64,000 nt of DNA, taken from the NCBI GenBank assembly GCA_000242815.2, contig AHHB01000044.1, forward strand, positions 124,001 through 188,000. Direction: 5' to 3'. Shown here piece by piece: positions 28,209-37,491 of the stretch. The stretch is from Janthinobacterium lividum PAMC 25724. Its GTDB lineage: Bacteria; Pseudomonadota; Gammaproteobacteria; Burkholderiales; Burkholderiaceae_D. The translations under genes and the position numbers were made by a program. The notes below the pieces were generated by a model. It did no database searches, had not been told where the DNA came from, and saw nothing but the letters and a program-made list of their open reading frames with translations. Each line of letters opens with the position of its first letter. The stretch's first letter is position 1.

Positions 28209-29549
28209 CTACAAGTCGTACAACCCAGGTAAGTTGAGGATGATCGTCAATTCTTCAAGCGCCGCATACACTTCCAGCGCCAGCTGCGGGTCAGCCAAGT
28301 CGCTCGGCTCCAGATGGTCGCGGTAGTGCTTCTCCACCCATTGCACCAGCCGATGGTACAGCGCTTCCGTCATGATCACTCCCTGATGCATGGCGCGCGC
28401 TTCGATCTCCGTCAGGGCGACACGCAAACGCAGACAGGCTGGCCCGCCACCGTTGCGCATGCTCTGGCGCAGATCGAAATGAATCAGCTCATCGACCGGG
28501 CCACCGCTGACCACCAGGTCTTCCAGGTAGCGCGACACAGCGCGGTTTTCCTGGCATTCCTGCGGAATCACCAACGCCATCTTGCCATCCTCTTTCGTCA
28601 GCAACTGGCTGTTGAACAGATAGCTGCTGACGGCGTCCGCAATCGGTACCTGTCCCGTGCCCACGCGCAGCGCCTGCAAATCGGCGCCCGTGGCGGCGAC
28701 GGCACGGCGCAACTGCGACAGGCTCTCGTCTTCATCGACAAACGCCTGCTCGTGATAGAACAGCACATTACCATTGCCGACGGCGATGACGTCGTTATGG
28801 AACACACCCTGGTCGATCACGTCTGGATTTTGCTGCACGTAGACGGTGCTCTTGGCATCGAGGCCATGCAGGCGCGCCACGGCTTGTGACGCTTCCAGGG
28901 TTTGGCGCGCCGGATAGCGTTTCGGCGACGGTGCGGAAGAGTCGAACTCCACCCGACCATACACGAACAACTCAACCGACGGCGCGCCGTGGCTGGCGCC
29001 CAATCGCGTGTGGTTGGCCGCGCCCTCATCGCCAAAGGCGGGCGTCGATGGCAGCGCTTCATGCACGGCGAAGTGCTTGTCGTCGCTGAAAATGGCGCGC
29101 AGGCTGCGTGCGGACTGCGCATGCTCAAAGGCGCGATGCAGCTTGTTATTCAAATTGGCGGCCGTGAAATGCACGCGGCCGTCCTGGGTGTCCGCCGACG
29201 GGCTGACCGTGGCGGCATTTGCCGTCCACATGGGTGAGGCGGAATACGCGCAAGCCAGGATGACGGGCGACTCCTTGTAAGCGCGCGCCAGCACTTCAGC
29301 GTCCGTGCCAGTGAAACCGATGGAGCGCAGCAGGCGGAAATTGGGCCGATCCTGTGGCGGCAACAAGGCTTGCGCAAAGCCGCGCGCGGCCAGCGCCCGC
29401 ATCTTGGCCAGGCCTTGCAAGGCCGCCTGCTTCGGATTCGAAGCGCTTTTCACATTGCTGAACGAGGCTACGTTGCCAAACGAGAGTCCGGCATAGTTAT
29501 GCGATGGGCCAACCAGGCCGTCAAAATTGTATTCACGCGTGCTGTGCAT
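28209..29549 (-). CDS. astB: N-succinylarginine dihydrolase
   Basis: The 446-residue enzyme hydrolyses N-succinylarginine to N-succinylornithine, two ammonia and CO2, the second step of the pathway. It belongs to the guanidino-group-modifying fold. Typical features are [18 protein letters not shown] at the start, [37 protein letters not shown] and [17 protein letters not shown], and the late [12 protein letters not shown] with the catalytic Cys. AAGGA precedes the ATG, and only nine bases separate it from the end of astD. Confidence 0.95.
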   Translation of the reverse strand: MHSTREYNFDGLVGPSHNYAGLSFGNVASFSNVKSASNPKQAALQGLAKMRALAARGFAQALLPPQDRPNFRLLRSIGFTGTDAEVLARAYKESPVILACAYSASPMWTANAATVSPSADTQDGRVHFTAANLNNKLHRAFEHAQSARSLRAIFSDDKHFAVHEALPSTPAFGDEGAANHTRLGASHGAPSVELFVYGRVEFDSSAPSPKRYPARQTLEASQAVARLHGLDAKSTVYVQQNPDVIDQGVFHNDVIAVGNGNVLFYHEQAFVDEDESLSQLRRAVAATGADLQALRVGTGQVPIADAVSSYLFNSQLLTKEDGKMALVIPQECQENRAVSRYLEDLVVSGGPVDELIHFDLRQSMRNGGGPACLRLRVALTEIEARAMHQGVIMTEALYHRLVQWVEKHYRDHLEPSDLADPQLALEVYAALEELTIILNLPGLYDL

Positions 29550-29558
29550 GGCTAATCC

Positions 29559-31064
29559 TTAAAAGTTCAGGCCGGGCGACAGTTTGGCCGGCATTTCGAG
29601 TGTGCTGTTTTCGATCGAGGCGACAGGATAGGCGCAGTAATCGGCCGCGTAATAGGCGCTCGGACGGTGATTGCCCGACTTGCCTACGCCGCCGAACGGC
29701 GCCGTGCTGGCCGCGCCCGTGGTGGGACGGTTCCAGTTGATGATGCCGGCGCGCGCGCGTGCCTGGAAGCTTTGCCACAGGGCAGGATCGTCGGACAGCA
29801 AGGCCGCAGCCAAACCAAATTCGGTGGCGTTGGCAACCTTCAGGGCCGCGTCGAAATCGGCCACGCGGATCACTTGCAGCAGTGGACCGAACCATTCTTC
29901 GTCGGCAATGCCAACAGCGTTGCTGACATCGACGATGCCGGCCGTCACAAAGCCCGCTTCGGGGTTCAACTGGCGCATCTGCAGCAGGCTGGTGCCGCCC
30001 TTGGCCAGCATATCGGCTTGCGCCTGCACCAGGCGAGTGGCCACGGCGCTCGACACCACAGGGCCCATGAAGGGCTGCGGCTGGGCGTCGGATGCGCCGA
30101 TGCCCAGCTTGGCCGCCACTTCCACCAGGCGCGCGACAAAAGCAGCACCGGCAGCATTGTCTTGCACCACCAGGCGGCGCGCGCAGGTGCAGCGCTGGCC
30201 GGCCGAGACAAAGGCGGAAAAGATCGCGTGGTGCACGGCGGCGTCGACATCCTTCACATCCCACACCACCAGGGCATTGTTGCCGCCCATTTCCAGCGCC
30301 AGCATCTTGCCCGGCTGGCCGCCAAACTGGCGGTGCAGGCTGATGCCGGTCTGGCACGAACCGGTGAACAGCACGCCATCGAGGTGCGCATTGGCACCCA
30401 GGGCCACGCCCGTGTCGCGTCCGCCATTGACGAGGTTAAGCACGCCATTCGGCAAGCCGGCCTGCTGCCACAGCTGCACAGTTTTGATCGCCGTGCGCGG
30501 CGCATATTCGCTGGGTTTGAAAACGATGGTGTTACCGGCGATCAGGGCTGGCACGATGTGGCCGTTGGGCAGGTGGCCGGGGAAGTTATACGGGCCGAAC
30601 ACGCCGAACACGCCATGCGGGCGGTGCCGCAGTACGGCGTCGCCGTCGGCGATCTTGCTTTGCGTGATGCCTGTGCGCGCGTTGTACGATTGCACCGAGA
30701 TATCGATCTTGTTGGCCATGGTGGCCACTTCCGTGCGCGACTCCCACAAGGGCTTGCCCACTTCTTCCGAGATCAGCAGCGCCAGCGCTTCGGCATGCTC
30801 CTTCAACAGTTCACGAAAGCGCACGCAGATGGCGATGCGTTCATCGACGGGGGTAGCGGCCCATGCCTCAAAGGCGGCGCGAGCGGCCTGGCAAGCTTGC
30901 TCGACTTCGCTTGGCGTCGCTTCCAGGCTGGCCCAGGTCTGCTTGCCATTCGATGGATCGATGGTCAACAGTTCCCTGCCGGTGCCAGGCAGCCAGGCGC
31001 CATGGATGAAGTTCGATGCTGCGATAGATGAATTAGACACGTTAAGGCTGGACGATTTAGACAT
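29559..31064 (-). CDS. astD: Succinylglutamate-semialdehyde dehydrogenase
   Basis: The 501-residue aldehyde dehydrogenase oxidises N-succinylglutamate semialdehyde to N-succinylglutamate with NAD+, the fourth step. The ALDH signatures are visible: ALEMGGNNALVVWDV with the general-base Glu, GQRCTCARRL with the catalytic Cys, PYNFPGHLPNGHIVPAL and GPLLQVIRV. The N-terminus NFIHGAWLPGTGRELLTIDP is typical of AstD. Start 31064 has GAGGAAG upstream, and the first eight bases overlap the end of astA, so translation is likely coupled. Confidence 0.95.
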   Translation of the reverse strand: MSKSSSLNVSNSSIAASNFIHGAWLPGTGRELLTIDPSNGKQTWASLEATPSEVEQACQAARAAFEAWAATPVDERIAICVRFRELLKEHAEALALLISEEVGKPLWESRTEVATMANKIDISVQSYNARTGITQSKIADGDAVLRHRPHGVFGVFGPYNFPGHLPNGHIVPALIAGNTIVFKPSEYAPRTAIKTVQLWQQAGLPNGVLNLVNGGRDTGVALGANAHLDGVLFTGSCQTGISLHRQFGGQPGKMLALEMGGNNALVVWDVKDVDAAVHHAIFSAFVSAGQRCTCARRLVVQDNAAGAAFVARLVEVAAKLGIGASDAQPQPFMGPVVSSAVATRLVQAQADMLAKGGTSLLQMRQLNPEAGFVTAGIVDVSNAVGIADEEWFGPLLQVIRVADFDAALKVANATEFGLAAALLSDDPALWQSFQARARAGIINWNRPTTGAASTAPFGGVGKSGNHRPSAYYAADYCAYPVASIENSTLEMPAKLSPGLNF

Positions 31065-32112
31065 GGGGATGCTTCCTCGGGTTGAGTGATAAGGTGCGCA
31101 CGGTGTCGCCGTTATGGCAACGCAGCAGGTGCAATTCATCGTCATCGAGCGCAATCTTTCCGCTGTGCGGATTGACGTTGGCGACGATCATGCGGAAATC
31201 TTTCAGGTCGGTGTTCGACACCATATAAGGCTCGGCTTGCGCCAGCTCGCAGCTATCTGCGGCGGTTGCAGGCTCAGCGTCGAGCACGGCCGACATGCTG
31301 TCACGCATGGCGCGCAGCTCGGAGACGCGCGCCTGCAGCACGGGACCGGCATCGAAAATATCGACATAGCCTTCGAAGTGCAAGCCTTCCTGTTCCAGCA
31401 GGCGGCGCGCGGGCGCCGTGCTCAGATGCACCTTGCCGATCACTTCCTGCGCCTCATCGGGCAGGTAGGCCACGTACATGGGCTGGCGCGGCATCAGCTC
31501 GGCGATGAACGATTTCTTGCCCAGGCTGGTCAAATCGTCGACGTGATGGAAATCCATCTTGAAGAAGTGGCGACCGAGTCCCTCGTAGAACGGCGAGCTG
31601 CCGTCTGGCGCCTGGTAGCCGCGCATTTCGGCGATCAGCTTTTCCGTGAACAGGTGCGGGAACTGCGCGATAAAAAGAAAGCGGCTTTTCGACAGCAGTT
31701 TGCCGTTGTTGCCACTGCGGTAATCAGGGTGCAAAAACAGCGAGCACAGTTCCGTGCTGCCCGTCAGGTCATTCGACAGGTACAGCGTTTCCATGCGCGT
31801 AAACACGTCGAGCTCTGCGCTCGAATGCACGAGGGTGCCGATGCGGTAGTTATAGAACGGCTCTTCCAGTCCCACGGCTCCCTTGATGGCGCACACGCCG
31901 GCCAGGCGGCCCGTGTCGGTATCCTCCATGACAAACATGTAGTCGCGTTTTTCGGGCGGGATGGTTTCGGCGAACGAGGCACAGGCAATGGCCAGGCGGT
32001 CGCCCAGCATTTTCATGTCCGGCTTGAGGGTGGTCATGCCTGTGCCGACCTGACTGGCCAAGCCGTAAAGGGCGTCCAGGTCAGAAGCGTTAATGGCGCG
32101 TACTACTAGCAT
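31057..32112 (-). CDS. astA: Arginine N-succinyltransferase, beta-type subunit
   Basis: The 351-residue acyltransferase uses succinyl-CoA to succinylate the alpha-amino group of arginine, the first step. It starts MLVVRAINASDLDALYGLAS and holds FYNYRIGTLVHSSAELDVF, CSLFLHPDYRSGNNGKLLSK, the H-rich GRHFFKMDFHHVDDL and VHLSTAPARRLLEQEGL. In pseudomonads the enzyme is made of two paralogous subunits, AruF and AruG; this one is the AruG/AstA-like partner. The ATG at 32112 lies 13 bases after aruF. Confidence 0.93.
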   Translation of the reverse strand: MLVVRAINASDLDALYGLASQVGTGMTTLKPDMKMLGDRLAIACASFAETIPPEKRDYMFVMEDTDTGRLAGVCAIKGAVGLEEPFYNYRIGTLVHSSAELDVFTRMETLYLSNDLTGSTELCSLFLHPDYRSGNNGKLLSKSRFLFIAQFPHLFTEKLIAEMRGYQAPDGSSPFYEGLGRHFFKMDFHHVDDLTSLGKKSFIAELMPRQPMYVAYLPDEAQEVIGKVHLSTAPARRLLEQEGLHFEGYVDIFDAGPVLQARVSELRAMRDSMSAVLDAEPATAADSCELAQAEPYMVSNTDLKDFRMIVANVNPHSGKIALDDDELHLLRCHNGDTVRTLSLNPRKHPHV

Positions 32113-32125
32113 AGTGTTCTCTCGG

Positions 32126-33157
32126 TTAGATGCGCACGCAGATGACGCTGTCGCCTTCGGCCACGGCCAGCGTTTCAAGCAACTCGGCCGGCAAGCCGAC
32201 GCTGTCCTGCCCTTCGAGCGCATCGCAGGTGAAGGTAACGGCGCGGAAGTTGCGCTCCGCGCCCGAAGCGACCGCGTAATGCACTTTCAGGCCGGTGCGG
32301 CTCGGCGTAACGCCGGCGGTGACACGGCGTGTGAGCGAGCCCGTAAACGAGCGCAGCGCATTCTTGTGCGCCTGCAAAATGGGGCCACCGTCGAAGATAT
32401 CGATGTAGTCGTCCGCTTCGAAACCTTCTTCCGTCAGCAAATTGAAAGTCAGTTCGCCGCTCGGGTGAATCTGGCCCATGGCCGCCTGCGCGTCGCCTGG
32501 CAAGAGCGGCACATACACCGGGTAATGCGGCATCAGTTCGACGATCAGGGTGCGATTGCGCGCACCGCCGATGACTTTTTCTGCATCGAGAAAATCCATC
32601 TGGAAGAACTTGCGGCCCAGCGCATCCCAGAACGGCGACTGGCCGTTGGCGTCAGTGATGCCGGCCAGCGGCACGAAGAAACGGTCGCCGAAACGGTGCG
32701 GCGCCAGTACGGCGAACAACAGCCGCGCGCGCGACAGCAAGGCCGCTTCCAGGCCGGCCTGCTCTATATTGTGCACGTAGAAGCCGGACAACTGCGAATA
32801 TGCCGTCAACTCCGAGCACAGCGTCAGCGCATGCACGCTGTGGCTGATATTTAAGTCACGCGAGACTTGCTGGATGACGTCGTTGCGAAAGGAAAAATAC
32901 GTCCCGTTCGAGCCGGCCGAGGCAAAGATGGCGGCCGTGCCGTAGATGCTCTTATCGAGCAGGGATTCAAGCACGAAGAGATACGACTCTTCGCTGGGGA
33001 TGTCGACATGGGCGGCAAACGAGGCGATGGAGCGCTCGACGGAGGCGGCGATTTTTTCGCGCGTCTTCGGCAGGGTATGGACACCCGGCATGGTGACTGC
33101 GGCCAGCGCCTCGAGGGCGGCAATATCCGCAATTTCTACCGGACGGACAACATACAT
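32126..33157 (-). CDS. aruF: Arginine/ornithine N-succinyltransferase, alpha subunit
   Basis: The 343-residue protein is a paralogue of the next gene product and shares the same segments: VVRPVEIADIAALEALAA, FSFRNDVIQQVSRDL, LGRKFFQMDFLDAEKV and GFEADDYIDIFDGGPILQAHK. Two subunits encoded side by side are the Pseudomonas aruFG arrangement, whereas enteric bacteria have a single AstA. In P. aeruginosa the complex acts on arginine and ornithine. It follows astC by 92 bases, with a strong hairpin in the gap. Confidence 0.93.
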   Translation of the reverse strand: MYVVRPVEIADIAALEALAAVTMPGVHTLPKTREKIAASVERSIASFAAHVDIPSEESYLFVLESLLDKSIYGTAAIFASAGSNGTYFSFRNDVIQQVSRDLNISHSVHALTLCSELTAYSQLSGFYVHNIEQAGLEAALLSRARLLFAVLAPHRFGDRFFVPLAGITDANGQSPFWDALGRKFFQMDFLDAEKVIGGARNRTLIVELMPHYPVYVPLLPGDAQAAMGQIHPSGELTFNLLTEEGFEADDYIDIFDGGPILQAHKNALRSFTGSLTRRVTAGVTPSRTGLKVHYAVASGAERNFRAVTFTCDALEGQDSVGLPAELLETLAVAEGDSVICVRI

Positions 33158-33198
33158 GGGTACTCCTTCAATCCAGACAATACCAGGGTAGATCCAAG

Positions 33199-33225
33199 CC
33201 GGCCCGCAGCAAAGCGGCGGGCCGG
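33199..33225 (-). other. Strong GC hairpin in the astC-aruF spacer
   Basis: A perfect 9-bp stem ccggcccgc/gcgggccgg has a nine-base loop and no T run. This is the form expected of a message-stabilising or processing hairpin that sets astC expression apart from the rest of the operon. Confidence 0.45.
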
Positions 33226-33249
33226 GGATAGTGGGCGGTAAGACTAGCC

Positions 33250-34491
33250 TTAGGCTTGCAGCAGGCTGTCGACGGCGGCGCGCAGCATGCGGCCAGCTTC
33301 GGCAATCTGCTCGTCCGAGACGATCAGGGCCGGCGCCAGGCGCAGCACGTCCATGCCGGCGATCAGCACCATCAAGCCTTGTGCTTCGGCCGCTTTCTGG
33401 ATGTCTTTCGCGCGGCCTTTGTAGGCATCGCTAACTACCAGGCCCAGCAGCAAACCGCTGCCGCGCACTATAGAGAATACTTGCGGATAATCCGTCATCA
33501 AGCCTTGCAGCATGGCGATGGTGTTGACGCTCGCTTCCTTGACGCGCGCCAGGAAGGCTGGCGTATTGATGGTCTCGAGCACGCTCAAGGCAACGCTGGC
33601 AGCCAGCGGATTGCCGCCGTAGGTGGTGCCATGGGTGCCTACGGCCAGGGTTTTCGCCAATTCATTAGTCGTCAGCATGGCGCCGATCGGATAGCCGTTG
33701 CCCAAGGCCTTGGCCGACGTCAGAATGTCCGGCGTGACGCCATAGCCCATGTAGGCGAACAACGCGCCGGTACGGCCCATGCCGCACTGGACTTCGTCGA
33801 AAATAAGCAGGGCGCCGGTCTTGTCGCACAGGGCGCGCAGTTCCTTGAGGAACTCCGGATTACCCGGCACCACGCCGCCTTCGCCTTGTACCGGCTCGAC
33901 GATCACAGCGCACACGTCGTCGCCGATGGCGGCACGCGCCGCTTCGATATCGTTGAAGGCGATATGGTCGATCGATGGCGGCAACGGCTCGAAGCCCTCC
34001 GTGTACTTGGCCTGGCCGCCGACGGACACCGTAAACAAGGTGCGGCCGTGGAAAGAGCTGAAGCACGAAATGATGCGCGACTTATGCGCGCCAAACTTGG
34101 TGTGGGCGTACCTGCGCGCCAGTTTCAGGGCCGCTTCGTTAGCTTCCGCGCCCGAGTTGCAAAAGAAGGCGCGGTCGGCGAAAGTCGCTTCCGTCAGGGC
34201 CAGTGCCAGGCGCATCACCGGTTCATTGGTATAGCCATTGCCCAAATGCCACAAATTATTGATTTGCTTGGTCAGCACGTCGACCAGTACCGGATGACAG
34301 TGGCCCAGGCTGTTGACGGCGATGCCCGAGGTGAAATCGAGGTAATGCTTGCCCGACTGGTCCCACAGGTCCAGTCCCGCACCGCGCACGGGCACCATGG
34401 CTGCAGGGGCATAAGTAGGAACGAGAACCTGGTCAAAGGTTTCCCGTGTGACTGGACGAGCCGTTACGGTCGAATCAAGCTTGGCATTCAT
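33250..34491 (-). CDS. astC: Succinylornithine/acetylornithine aminotransferase
   Basis: The 413-residue class-III aminotransferase converts N-succinylornithine and 2-oxoglutarate to N-succinylglutamate semialdehyde and glutamate. It often also serves arginine synthesis as ArgD. PLP-binding features are [45 protein letters not shown] and the Schiff-base Lys in [14 protein letters not shown]. It is the first gene of the operon, as aruC is in Pseudomonas. GGGGA precedes the ATG, and a likely promoter and ArgR-type site lie upstream. Confidence 0.94.
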   Translation of the reverse strand: MNAKLDSTVTARPVTRETFDQVLVPTYAPAAMVPVRGAGLDLWDQSGKHYLDFTSGIAVNSLGHCHPVLVDVLTKQINNLWHLGNGYTNEPVMRLALALTEATFADRAFFCNSGAEANEAALKLARRYAHTKFGAHKSRIISCFSSFHGRTLFTVSVGGQAKYTEGFEPLPPSIDHIAFNDIEAARAAIGDDVCAVIVEPVQGEGGVVPGNPEFLKELRALCDKTGALLIFDEVQCGMGRTGALFAYMGYGVTPDILTSAKALGNGYPIGAMLTTNELAKTLAVGTHGTTYGGNPLAASVALSVLETINTPAFLARVKEASVNTIAMLQGLMTDYPQVFSIVRGSGLLLGLVVSDAYKGRAKDIQKAAEAQGLMVLIAGMDVLRLAPALIVSDEQIAEAGRMLRAAVDSLLQA

Positions 34492-34550
34492 AGCATTTCC
34501 CCATCAATATGTTAGGTACTCCGCAGCTACGACAGCTACGTGTGTACTGC

Positions 34551-34615
34551 ATTATAAAAAGCGGGATGCTAAAACTCTTTTGAATCTGCGACAAGGATTT
34601 TCACAATTCATCACA
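34551..34615 (-). promoter_or_regulatory. Predicted ast operon promoter with ArgR(AraC-type)-like half-sites
   Basis: On the minus strand a perfect TATAAT lies at 34556-34551, 60 bases before the astC ATG. There is no good -35 box, as expected of an activated promoter. Just upstream, TGTCGC (34593-34588) is followed after eight bases by AA, matching the TGTCGC-N8-AA half-site reported for P. aeruginosa ArgR. A second, weaker half-site, TGTGAT-N8-AA, starts 22 bases further up (34615). The tandem site abuts the -35 position, as for a class II activator. Confidence 0.45.
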
Positions 34616-34649
34616 GCTGCCTTTACGCTAGCTGAGCTGGCCAGGCTGG

Positions 34650-35594
34650 CTAGGCTGGCGGCATAAGCTTTCTTTGCCGCTCTTCGCGCGGGGTATGGCC
34701 AAACAGGGTGCCAAACGCCGTGGAAAAGTGCGAACCGGAGGAAAAGCCGCACATCAGGCCAACTTGCACGATGGAATAATGCGTATCGAGCAATAACTGC
34801 CGTGAACGCTGCAGGCGCAGCTCCAGGTAGTAGCGCGACGGCAGGCTGCCCAGGTATTGTTTGAACAGCCGTTCCAGCTGGCGCCGCGACAATCCCGCCA
34901 GGCTGGCGATGTCGTCGGTCGACAGCGGCTCTTCAATATTGGCTTCCATCAGGGTGACGGCTTCGGACAGCTTTGGCTGCAACAGGCCAAAGCGCGCCTG
35001 CAAGGCCACGCGCTGGCGTTCTTCCTTGCCGCGCACCTTGTCCACGCACAACGCTTCCTTGACGAGCGCCTGCACATCGGCGCCAAACACGGTCTCGATC
35101 AGGGTCAGCGAAAAATCGATGCTGGCGGCGCCGCCGCAGCAAGTGAGGTGGGGGCCATCGATATCGAACAGATGCGGCGTCAGGATGGCCCGCTCGGCCT
35201 TGGCTTCCGCATCGGCGTACAGGGCCCATGGCAAGGCGATGCGCACGCCATCCATGACGCCCGCGTCGGCCAGCCACAGCACGGCCGCTCCCACGCCGCC
35301 CCAAAATGGCGCCGAACGGCAGCGCTCGATCACGGCACGGCACAGCTCGGCGCGCAGCGGCGCCTCCGTTTCATCGGCCACCAGCAGCGCGATATGCCAG
35401 TTGCCGCCTTGCTGGGCCACCTGCTCGGGCGTGCGCACCTCCAGTTGCAGGGCATCCGGCCCCAGCGCCCGCGCACACAGACGCAGCGGCTGCACCAGAC
35501 CCGCCCAGGTAATCGACTCGGCATCGCCGGCATGGATCAGCAGCAGGCGCAGCGGTTTGTCGAGGCCGATACGGGAGAGGTTAGCGAAAGACAT
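34650..35594 (-). CDS. AraC family regulator with DJ-1/PfpI-like domain, probable ArgR-type activator of the ast operon
   Basis: The 314-residue protein has an N-terminal GATase1/DJ-1-like sensor domain (about residues 10-180). A C-terminal AraC/XylS DNA-binding domain carries two helix-turn-helix units (DDIASLAGLSRRQLERLFKQ and IVQVGLMCGFSSGSHFSTAF). P. aeruginosa ArgR, which activates aru and gdhB in response to arginine, has this architecture. The gene lies directly upstream of astC on the same strand. Start 35594 begins the conserved part; an in-frame ATG at 35633 would add 13 residues. Neither has a clear ribosome-binding site. Confidence 0.75.
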   Translation of the reverse strand: MSFANLSRIGLDKPLRLLLIHAGDAESITWAGLVQPLRLCARALGPDALQLEVRTPEQVAQQGGNWHIALLVADETEAPLRAELCRAVIERCRSAPFWGGVGAAVLWLADAGVMDGVRIALPWALYADAEAKAERAILTPHLFDIDGPHLTCCGGAASIDFSLTLIETVFGADVQALVKEALCVDKVRGKEERQRVALQARFGLLQPKLSEAVTLMEANIEEPLSTDDIASLAGLSRRQLERLFKQYLGSLPSRYYLELRLQRSRQLLLDTHYSIVQVGLMCGFSSGSHFSTAFGTLFGHTPREERQRKLMPPA

Positions 35595-35725
35595 CGGCGG
35601 GCGGGCTAGGAGCAAGGGCTGAGTTGCATACATGATACCGGAGTTCAGCCCCATCGAGCCCCATACGCAACTGCAGGGCCTGACGCGGCGGAAAAAAGCG
35701 CGATGGAAGGATATAATCACACCCC

Positions 35726-36160
35726 ATGGCTGAACGATATTTAAAGAGTCTCCGGCTGCTGGCCGAATGCATGCAAGGCTTCGATAAGTTTGCTAGCGAC
35801 TTCGTGCGCCAGTATGGCTTGACGCATGCGCAGTTCGACATCATTGCCACGCTCGGCAACACCTGCGGCATGCCCTACAAGGAGCTGGGCCAGAAAACCC
35901 TGATTACCAAGGGCACCTTGACGGGCGTGGTGGAGCGCTTGGAGCAAAAGGGGCTGGTAGTGCGCGAGCGTTGCAATAAAGATATGCGCTCCTACTCCGT
36001 GCGCTTGAGCTGCGAGGGTGAACAGGTGTTCCATGATGTGTTCCCCGAGCTGACAAAGCGGGGCCAGCACTTGTTTGACGGCTATACCGAAGACGATTTC
36101 ATGCGTTTGGAAACCACCCTGGCGGAACTGAAACACGCCATTGCCAATGGCCACAATTGA
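35726..36160 (+). CDS. MarR family transcriptional regulator
   Basis: The 144-residue protein has the winged-helix MarR fold. Its parts are an N-terminal dimer helix (residues 1-30), YGLTHAQFDIIATLG, the recognition region KELGQKTLITKGTLTGVVERLEQKGLV, a wing with RERCNKDMRSYSVRLS and a C-terminal helix. It is divergent from the AraC gene. A TATAAT at 35712-35717 ends only eight bases before the ATG, so the transcript may be nearly leaderless. The ligand and targets are unknown. The following small gene starts 45 bases downstream and may be co-transcribed. Confidence 0.87.
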   Translation: MAERYLKSLRLLAECMQGFDKFASDFVRQYGLTHAQFDIIATLGNTCGMPYKELGQKTLITKGTLTGVVERLEQKGLVVRERCNKDMRSYSVRLSCEGEQVFHDVFPELTKRGQHLFDGYTEDDFMRLETTLAELKHAIANGHN

Positions 36161-36205
36161 CAATTCACCAAGCACAGACATTCAAACAAGACAAAGGAAA
36201 CTAAC

Positions 36206-36490
36206 TTGAAAACCACACTGCTCGACGGCAAAAAAACCGCGCATTTCGATAAACACATCATCGGCAATCTGCTGCTCAACGCCAGCACGCCGGAACTGGT
36301 ACGCCAGGAAAAACTGATCATCGGCGTGCGCAACGAAGATGGCGAAATCTACCGCCTGATCGGCGCCACCAAGCACAACAGCTTCATGAACGCCGTCGAG
36401 GAATTGTTCGACCTGGGACTGACGGATGAGCTGGAAGACAGCGACGAGCTCGTTGAAGGCTGCGACGCGATCTTCAGCGAAGCTGACTGA
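36206..36490 (+). CDS. Small acidic protein of unknown function
   Basis: The 94-residue product begins at a TTG codon (36206-36208) with AAAGGAAA seven bases upstream. No ATG would keep the conserved-looking start MKTTLLDGKKTAHFDKH. It is strongly acidic at the C-terminus (DELEDSDELVEGCDAIFSEAD) and has no signal peptide or membrane segment. I do not recognise the family. It lies 45 bases after the MarR gene, so it may be in the same transcript. Confidence 0.6.
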   Translation: MKTTLLDGKKTAHFDKHIIGNLLLNASTPELVRQEKLIIGVRNEDGEIYRLIGATKHNSFMNAVEELFDLGLTDELEDSDELVEGCDAIFSEAD

Positions 36491-36515
36491 TAACGCTGCC
36501 TAGCATCAAAAAAAA

Positions 36516-36545
36516 GCCTGCCGCTGATACAGTGGCAGGCCTTCC
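36516..36545. terminator. Hairpin after the small acidic protein gene
   Basis: gcctgccgctg pairs with cagtggcaggc over eleven positions (one G-T) around an ATA loop. An A run on the left makes it a good terminator on the minus strand. On the plus strand only cttcccc follows, so its strength there is doubtful. Confidence 0.5.
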
Positions 36546-36642
36546 CCGTTGACCAGGCTTTACTTGCCTTTTACTCGCTTGTTTGCGAAAAGATCACGCT
36601 TAAAAAGTTCCGTACGGAAATATTACGAGTATAATTTTTTCA

Positions 36643-37491
36643 ATGAACAGACTCGACGCCTTTAAAAGCATCGCCGCACAAGCCGCTCGTGGCGAGCTGA
36701 CCTTTCCCGCCAATGTGGACGCTTCGCTCAAGCTGCAACAGGCGCTGGCCGATCCCGACTGCCACATCGAGGCCGCTGCCAAGTTGGTGCAAGCGGACCC
36801 GCTGCTGGCCGCGCGCACCGTGGCCATCGCCAATTCGGCGGCATTCAACCGTTCCGGCAACGACATCACCAGTGTGCGCAATGCCGTGCAACGGCTCGGC
36901 GTGCGCACCTTGCAATCGGTGGTGGCGTCGCTGATCGTGCGCCAACTGGGCAGCACCATCACCGATCCCGTCGTGCAGGCGAAGGCCAACCAACTGTGGG
37001 AACATACGGCCCACGTGGCGGCCCTGTCGCAGGTATTGGCGCGCCGCGTCACCAGGGTAGACCCGGATACGGCCCTGTTTGCCGGCATCATGCATGAGGT
37101 GGGCGGCTTTTATCTGCTGTCGCGCGCGGCCGAATTCCCCGGCATCCTCGACGGCGAGCCGCAGGACTGGATCGAACATGGCGAACAAGCCATCGGTCAC
37201 GGCGTATTGACCAAACTGAAGGTGCCGGACGCGGTGATGAGCGCCATCGGTGCGCTGTGGGAAGGCTTGCGCGCCATCCCGCCTGAATCGCTGGGCGACA
37301 CGCTGCTGCTGGCCAATGACCTGGCGCCGGTGGCCTCGCCCCTCAACGAAAGCCCGGCCGCCATTGCCGTGCGGGCCGCCCGCACCACCGGCAGCATCGA
37401 TTGCGTGATCGGCGCTAATGCGACCCTGTCGAGCATCATGGAAGAGTCGGACGAAGAAGTGCAGTCGCTGCTACAGGTGCTGGTGCACTAA
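36643..37491 (+). CDS. HDOD domain protein
   Basis: The 282-residue protein consists mainly of an HDOD domain (about residues 15-210), a relative of HD phosphohydrolases with degenerate active sites. It has LVQADPLLAARTVAIANSAAF, ITSVRNAVQRLGVRTLQSVV, TALFAGIMHEVGGFYLL and HGVLTKLKVPDAVMSAI. HDOD proteins act as scaffolds in signalling. No partner domain is attached here. The ATG has no ribosome-binding site, and a TATAAT (36630-36635) lies only seven bases before it, so a leaderless message is possible. Confidence 0.85.
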   Translation: MNRLDAFKSIAAQAARGELTFPANVDASLKLQQALADPDCHIEAAAKLVQADPLLAARTVAIANSAAFNRSGNDITSVRNAVQRLGVRTLQSVVASLIVRQLGSTITDPVVQAKANQLWEHTAHVAALSQVLARRVTRVDPDTALFAGIMHEVGGFYLLSRAAEFPGILDGEPQDWIEHGEQAIGHGVLTKLKVPDAVMSAIGALWEGLRAIPPESLGDTLLLANDLAPVASPLNESPAAIAVRAARTTGSIDCVIGANATLSSIMEESDEEVQSLLQVLVH

